Origin: Gymnothorax reevesii
Lineage: Eukaryota > Chordata > Actinopteri > Anguilliformes > Muraenidae
Assembly (NCBI GenBank): GCA_029721435.1
Contig: CM056583.1
Coordinates: 52,059,620-52,123,619, forward strand
Length of the DNA: 64,000 nucleotides
Direction of reading: 5' to 3'
In this document: piece by piece, positions 58,993 through 64,000 of the stretch
Layout: the number at the start of each line of letters is the position of its first letter
How positions within the stretch are numbered: the stretch's first letter is position 1
The notes under the pieces: generated by a model
What the model was told of the DNA's origin: nothing
The model's input: only the letters and a program-made list of their open reading frames with translations
Databases searched by the model: none
Position numbers and translations under genes: made by a program

Positions 58993-59769
58993 AGTCAAAT
59001 GGCTCAGTGAAATTGTAGCATAGCGGTATTGCGGTTCAATTCTGCCCTCTGCTGGACTTTTTCCTGGCCTCAGCATTATCATTGTTCGAATTAAGACTGA
59101 TACGTTTGTAAGACAAATCTCATTCTTCTGCATCAAACTCAGTAAAACACGTTTTCGGTATTGTCTTCGGTACAGTCGCTCAAGCCAGCTCCAAGAGAGC
59201 ACATTTAGGGCAGCAAAGACCAATCTTTTTGCAGGGCAGGTCCATGAGAAGACTTTACGGTAAAAACAATTGTAAAGCAGAAAACAATTGCTCGAGCTCA
59301 TATTCCAGTACATACAAGAAACTTTTTGCACAAGCTAGATATATTTACGATGGTATCTGAGACAGGCGAAATATTGATATCAAAAAGACCGTAACTGCCA
59401 TCCTTGCTAAGCCAGCAGACGTACCTTTTCCATATTCATTGAGTAGTTGTTTAATAGTTAACGTTAGCTAGCTATTGATTATGTCATCTGCAGTAATGAC
59501 AATTTCAACGCATATGTTCAACCCATTTCGAATACGTTCTGTGCACTGTGTGTTCGCTAGGTTACTAGCCAATAATAGCACTGAAATAAAAAGGGAGCCA
59601 TGAATAATATCACCTTTGTTAAGGATATCTTGCAGCTTGCTATTATTAGCTATTTAGCTTGAGAACACAGCGCATAGAAGTGAATAGAGTGCCACGAATA
59701 GTAGCATTTCATTACTTGGCCAGGTCAGCATTGTATAGCTAGGGACTGGGGGAGACTCTGACAATGAGC
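58993..59769. other. Non-coding stretch before the palindrome
   Basis: A 113-codon minus-strand frame (58990-59331) has no recognised domain. No poly-A tail for the L1 was seen apart from A-rich 58953-58963. Confidence 0.4.
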
Positions 59770-60720
59770 TATAACAGGCCTACCAAAGAAAACGTAGCCT
59801 CAGCACACAAAAACTTTGAAATGCCTACATTAATCGCGGAAATAGCAACTGAAAAATAATACCCCGCTACCGAAACTGCAAAAACCGCAACATAAACTGT
59901 TGACTCGTAGCATAAGACTATGAAACTGCAACATCTTCTTTCTTATCCGCCTTTGCCATTTACTGCGCTTGCGCGTACCGGCCCAGGCTGCTTTCAGAGA
60001 TAGCGGAATCAGACGTGTCTCCTTCGGTTGGTAAGTAAAACTTCCAAATATGACGTTATTGTTAATGCAGATGTTTAACAATGAATTGTAAGACGTAGCT
60101 GTTACATCCACATTCTCGTAAATTCGCTTATTTTAGCATGTCACCCTGCCGAAAATGAACGATGCACTGTCGATTTCGCTACAGTCTTAGAGTTGCCAAC
60201 TTGACGACTTTCTCAAGACGTAAACATACGTCTTGAGTGGACAAACAATCCCGATTTGGAAAGTCGCCAGATGAAGCGAGAAAGTCGTCAAGTTGGCAAC
60301 TCTAAGACTTTAGCGAAATCGACAGTGCATCGTTCATTTTCGGCAGGGTGACATGCTAAAATAAGCAAATTTACGAGAATGTGGATGTAACAGCTACGTC
60401 TTACAATTCATTGTTAAACATCTGCATTAACAATACGTCATATTTGGAAGTTTTACTTACCAACCGAAGGAGACACGCCTGATTCCGCTACCTCTGAAAG
60501 CAGCCTGGGCCGGTACACGCAAGCGCAGTAAATGGCAAAGACGGATGCGAAAGAAGATGTTGCAGTTTCATAGTCTTATGCTACGAGTCAACAGTTTATG
60601 TTGCGGTTTTTGCAGTTTCGGTAGCGGGGTATTATTTTTCTGTTGCTATTTCCGCGATTAATGTAGGCATTTCAAAGTTTTTGTGTGCTGAGGCTACGTT
60701 TTCTTTGGTAGGCCTGTATA
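59770..60720. repeat. Large near-perfect palindrome, ~445-bp arms
   Basis: The left arm (59770-60214) and right arm (60278-60720) are inverted copies differing by about 11 changes by eye, two of them single-base indels, so roughly 97 percent identical. The 63-bp centre contains its own small stem (AAGACGTA and TACGTCTT). The outer edges are TATAACAGGCCTACC and GGTAGGCCTGTATA. Each arm holds CpG-rich sequence including CTGCGCTTGCGCG, an NRF1-like site, and GGTTGGTAAGTAAAAC, which resembles a splice donor. A 93-codon minus-strand frame in the left arm (59830-60111) is frameshifted in the right arm. No target duplication was found. It is either a foldback transposon or a recent inverted duplication. 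Confidence 0.92.
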
Positions 60721-61862
60721 AGCAACAGCAGCTGCAACAGTCTGCCAATGTGGAGAGTCACCTTAGTGCATTTGACTGTCACCTGACTTCGCATCACATG
60801 ATTGCTTAGCCAGTAATATGTTGAGCTTATTTAAGTTTGCCTTCCCGAGAAGCTGTTCCTCGACACACTAGCTCAGCAACCCTCCTCCACCCCAGCTCCA
60901 CCTGTCTTTAATAGCATGCATTGATTATGTTCTCTTGTGACTAAATTACCATTCAAAAAGCAATGTCTCTTCCTTTTGAGGTCATTGTTGCTGTGGTCTC
61001 TGTTCTATGGAGGTGGGGTTAGTTGCAGCTTCCTGCCTTCTGTTCCACGCTTGGACAGGCAGGGATCTCTCAGAACAGAGCCATGTCGCCAAACCCAATG
61101 TCTGCTTTCAATAAATGTTCTCTTTTTGTCAAAGTGATCCTAAATCATAACAGTTTTTTGTGTTGATTACATTTTTAGTGCCACAAGTGGAGAAACACTT
61201 TGCATCAGGGCCAGAAGTTTCAGCTATGTAGAGTCAAAGCATTTTGCCACTTCTAAAGAACCCCGGAACTCTCTTAACATGAGGTTTGATCATATTGCTT
61301 TCTTGGCATGAGCATATTTCTATACAAAGTTATGCTCCATTATGACAGACAATATCTCTCTTCTTTTCTAAAACAAATACTCTAGCAATCTCTGATTTAT
61401 GCTTCCGAAAATGTTTCTTTGCCAGGTCTGTCAGTAGCGGAGCAGCAACAGCCAAAATTCACCTCTATAGGCATCAGCCAGGCAAGCAAACATCGGCAAG
61501 AGGCAAAGGGGAGTCAAGAGCATCACACATACAGAGAGTAAACTGCTGAACAGCAGAACTGCACACAGTCTCTATCGAAATATGTTTTGTAAAATTCCTC
61601 AAAACTGTCTTTGAAGCTCTTTTGTACTCTGCACCGCACACGCCTGAAGGGACCTGATTCTCACTGCTGGCTTCCACCAGCGAAGAGTTCATCGGAATAC
61701 CAGTGAGTCCTTCGGACAGGACGTCCCCAAGCGGAGCAAACTTAAAATATACTGAGCGAAGCACAACATAGCAATTGTAACTTTCTTATGGCATCCAACC
61801 TCACTGCCGCACAGACGCAGATGCATGCACGCACACACTTACACTCACACCCTAACTCATTC
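60721..61862. other. Non-coding stretch, nothing recognised
   Basis: AATAAA occurs at 61112 after a short frame (60937-61137) without a domain. A 96-codon minus-strand frame at 61474-61764 has no recognised domain. Confidence 0.35.
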
Positions 61863-61913
61863 ATACACACACCCACCCTAACACAGACACACACACACAC
61901 ACACAGACACATA
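61863..61913. repeat. CA microsatellite
   Basis: CA repeats with CCCACCCTAA interruption. Confidence 0.95.
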
Positions 61914-61996
61914 TGCATGCACAGAAAACTGTATTATCTAAATTCTGCAATTTAATAGCATACATCCAGACCTTCCAGGATTAAAAAATGTGCACA

Positions 61997-62017
61997 AAAC
62001 ACACACACGCACACATG

Positions 62018-62056
<39 letters not shown>

Positions 62057-62057
62057 A
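61997..62057. repeat. CA microsatellite
   Basis: CA run with GCAC and ATGCAC interruptions. The minus-strand frame across it is a repeat by-product. Confidence 0.95.
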
Positions 62058-62236
62058 GTGTACTGATAAGCCAATCTAATGCCTCCTAATGAAGTGCCCT
62101 GTCTCAGCAGGCGAGAATGCACAATGACATTGGTTCTGCTGAGGTTTTTCTGGTTCCACTGTCTGTCTGAGCTCCTGAATGAGAGATGCTCCCTCATTAA
62201 TGATAATGTGTACCGATGGGCCAATCTTCTCATGAG

Positions 62237-62262
62237 ACCCCCCCACCACCACCACCACCATA
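62237..62262. repeat. CCA trinucleotide repeat
   Basis: CCCACCACCACCACCACCA; gives artificial poly-His or poly-Pro frames. Confidence 0.9.
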
Positions 62263-62431
62263 CCAACCCAGTGAGGGGCCCATACAGTATGACAGTATGA
62301 CAGCTGCAGTACACAAAGAGAGTTTGCTAATGACAGCTTATTCCTCCATGATTTCAGATTTTGACAAGATGCAGGAATGCATGTTTCACCATGGCAACTG
62401 CATCATTACCCTATGGCTCCGTCAAGACTCA

Positions 62432-62435
<4 letters not shown>

Positions 62436-62464
<29 letters not shown>
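62436..62464. repeat. AG microsatellite
   Basis: A pure AG run of 14 units. Confidence 0.95.
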
Positions 62465-64000
62465 CAGGAGAGAGAACACAACAGTCGTATAATTGTTTCT
62501 GACGTATCACTGACTCATAAGCATACAGTAACATGGGACTCATATTAATGAGGGACGTTGATTTGAATTTGAATTCAAATGCACATCAGAATGCACCCCG
62601 CCACACAAATATGTCGTCCCGGATCAGAGTTGTCTCACAGAAGTCAGCACTTTTGATAGTTGAACCTGTTCTGGTCCGTTTGTGATGTCAGAGGGTTAGG
62701 GGGCTATTCGCCGCAATTTCGCAGTGCATTAATGAGTGGAACATGTGGATAGCTAATTAAGCATTACATACCCCCTCCCTCTCGTCTCCTGTCTGCCACA
62801 GCACAAATTGATTGCTCGCTCATTGTGTCTTGTTTCTGCTTGTCGTTGCTTTGACATTGACCCAGCCGAAATATAGCAGAGCTGCTCCTCCGGACGTGAC
62901 TGGAAAGAGAGAATGCGCTCCTTTCGCCGAGCTTCTCAGGAGGACCCGGAGAAAAGCAGCACTCGACAGCTGTGATAAATATACGGAAACGCCCTCCCTC
63001 CTCTCACTCTCCCCCTGCTCCTTAACCTGCACTCTCTCCTTACGTTTTGAAGAAGAATTTGTAACCCCCCCCAATCCCATATGCCAAGCTATGGAGTCCA
63101 TTTGACAGCCCCAATCCTGCTTCATCGCCCAAAACCCATCCACCCCACCCCCCCAAAACCCTCGACGGGTCCCACCCTCTCAGCGATGCATCAACCTTCT
63201 TCTCACTCCCACACGTGATTTTTGTCGAATTTCACCAAAAATGAGGTCTTTCAGAAAGAAAAAAGAAAGAAAAATACCAAACATTAAAATGTCCACTATG
63301 TCCAAGGTTGTTAGCCAGTGAGAAAGCCACTCAGAGAGCTTGTGGCAGAGAAAGTGGGGCCGCGGTGCCTTCAACAGTATGTCAAACGCCCTGGGGCTCG
63401 TGTCAGTTTCGGAATATCAATGGGACGAAAGACAGCAGTGCACTGAACTCCAACACAGGAATCTGCCTTCAGTTCTGTCACACTGAGCTTTTTGCAGGCG
63501 TTGACATCTTTTTTAGAATAGGGTCTGTGCCAAGTCATGCACTGATGGTGTGCGCACACACACACACACAGCTTTTTCCCCAGTCATCGCCATTTCCTTT
63601 CTCCTGGATTCTTTTCTGTCTCAAATGCCAAATAAAAAGAATTCTTTGAATGTAAATTTTGTTACCTTGTTCTTAGCCATGGGTAATGAGCCAATGGAGG
63701 GCTACCTTACAACCCTTACATAAAACTTAGTACATTATGACATTATTACTATGCTTCAGCAAAGATCTTTTAAAAAGTTGATGATCAGTACTTTAAGGAC
63801 ATACGCATTGTTTTATGGATAATCTAAAATGTGGGAGCGTAGTTTTATGTACGTAGAAATGATACTTATTTTATGAACGTCTGTCCCCCAGTTTTGCGGG
63901 CTAAAAATGTTATTTGCCAAACTTCTGTTATCATGAGTAAAATTTTCATTTTAATAATCAGTGGTAAACCCTTTGCAGTCAATGACTATCTTCAGTTCGG
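62465..64000. other. Non-coding stretch, possible conserved or regulatory DNA
   Basis: 62540-62780 is non-repetitive with ATTAATGAG, CATTAATGAG and GCTAATTAAGC strings, of the sort found in homeobox-bound non-coding elements. It is followed by a pyrimidine tract ending in CTGCCACAG at 62801, which resembles a 3' splice site. No coding exon can be supported after it. A short CA run lies at 63551-63571, and A/G-rich sequence at 63257-63275. Confidence 0.3.

Noticed and set aside
62216..62437. Poly-His and poly-Pro frames
   Set aside because: They are translations of the CCA repeat.
62812..63105. Frame with a hydrophobic signal-peptide-like start
   Set aside because: There is an in-frame stop immediately upstream and no ATG, so it could not be translated as a secreted protein from here.

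Overview
This window looks like gene-poor nuclear DNA from a ray-finned fish, most likely a teleost. It is AT-rich. It carries a Rex3-type LINE tail with its characteristic GATG end, Tc1/IS630-like transposons of the kind abundant in fish, a tRNA-derived SINE with a fish-type 3' region, a Ty3/Gypsy element, many foldback hAT-like elements, and numerous CA, AG and AAT microsatellites. I find no exon of a host protein-coding gene, no tRNA or rRNA gene and no CRISPR array. Nothing bacterial is present. The window is best read as intergenic or large-intron DNA built largely from transposon debris.

Layout, left to right. 0-9 kb: a decayed Tc1 transposase, a 205-bp hAT-type foldback element with perfect 8-bp target duplications, a second foldback, a GC-rich hairpin repeat and a 547-bp element with inverted ends. 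10-13.1 kb: a 1.37-kb element with about 300-bp inverted arms, then a 963-bp element containing a THAP-like first exon followed by a splice donor. 14-19 kb: a small inverted minisatellite, an IS630-like MITE and a hairpin repeat. 19.8-26.1 kb: the most layered region, with an LTR fragment, then a duplicated host segment split by a Jockey/CR1-type LINE that is itself split by a complete solo LTR, then a TTAA-flanked element. 30-36.4 kb: a SINE-like piece, the Rex3 tail, a second TTAA-flanked element, a 66-bp minisatellite joined to a 751-bp hAT-type element, and an IS630-like fragment. 39.6-41.1 kb: a degraded Gypsy LTR, gag and protease. 43-48.5 kb: a TTAA foldback, a second THAP-element copy interrupted by a ~153-bp tandem repeat, and a 964-bp hAT-type element. 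50-59 kb: an inverted-repeat element, two decayed IS630-like transposons (one with a nested MITE), a SINE and an L1-clade ORF2 tail. 59.8-60.7 kb: a striking palindrome with about 445-bp arms that differ at only about 11 positions. 61-64 kb: microsatellite-rich DNA.

No set of genes here works together as a pathway or novel molecular system. The real content is transposon structure: insertion boundaries, target-site duplications and nesting order that can be read directly, plus a few elements whose superfamily I cannot settle. Family assignments rest on motifs and on remembered family features. No database search was run.
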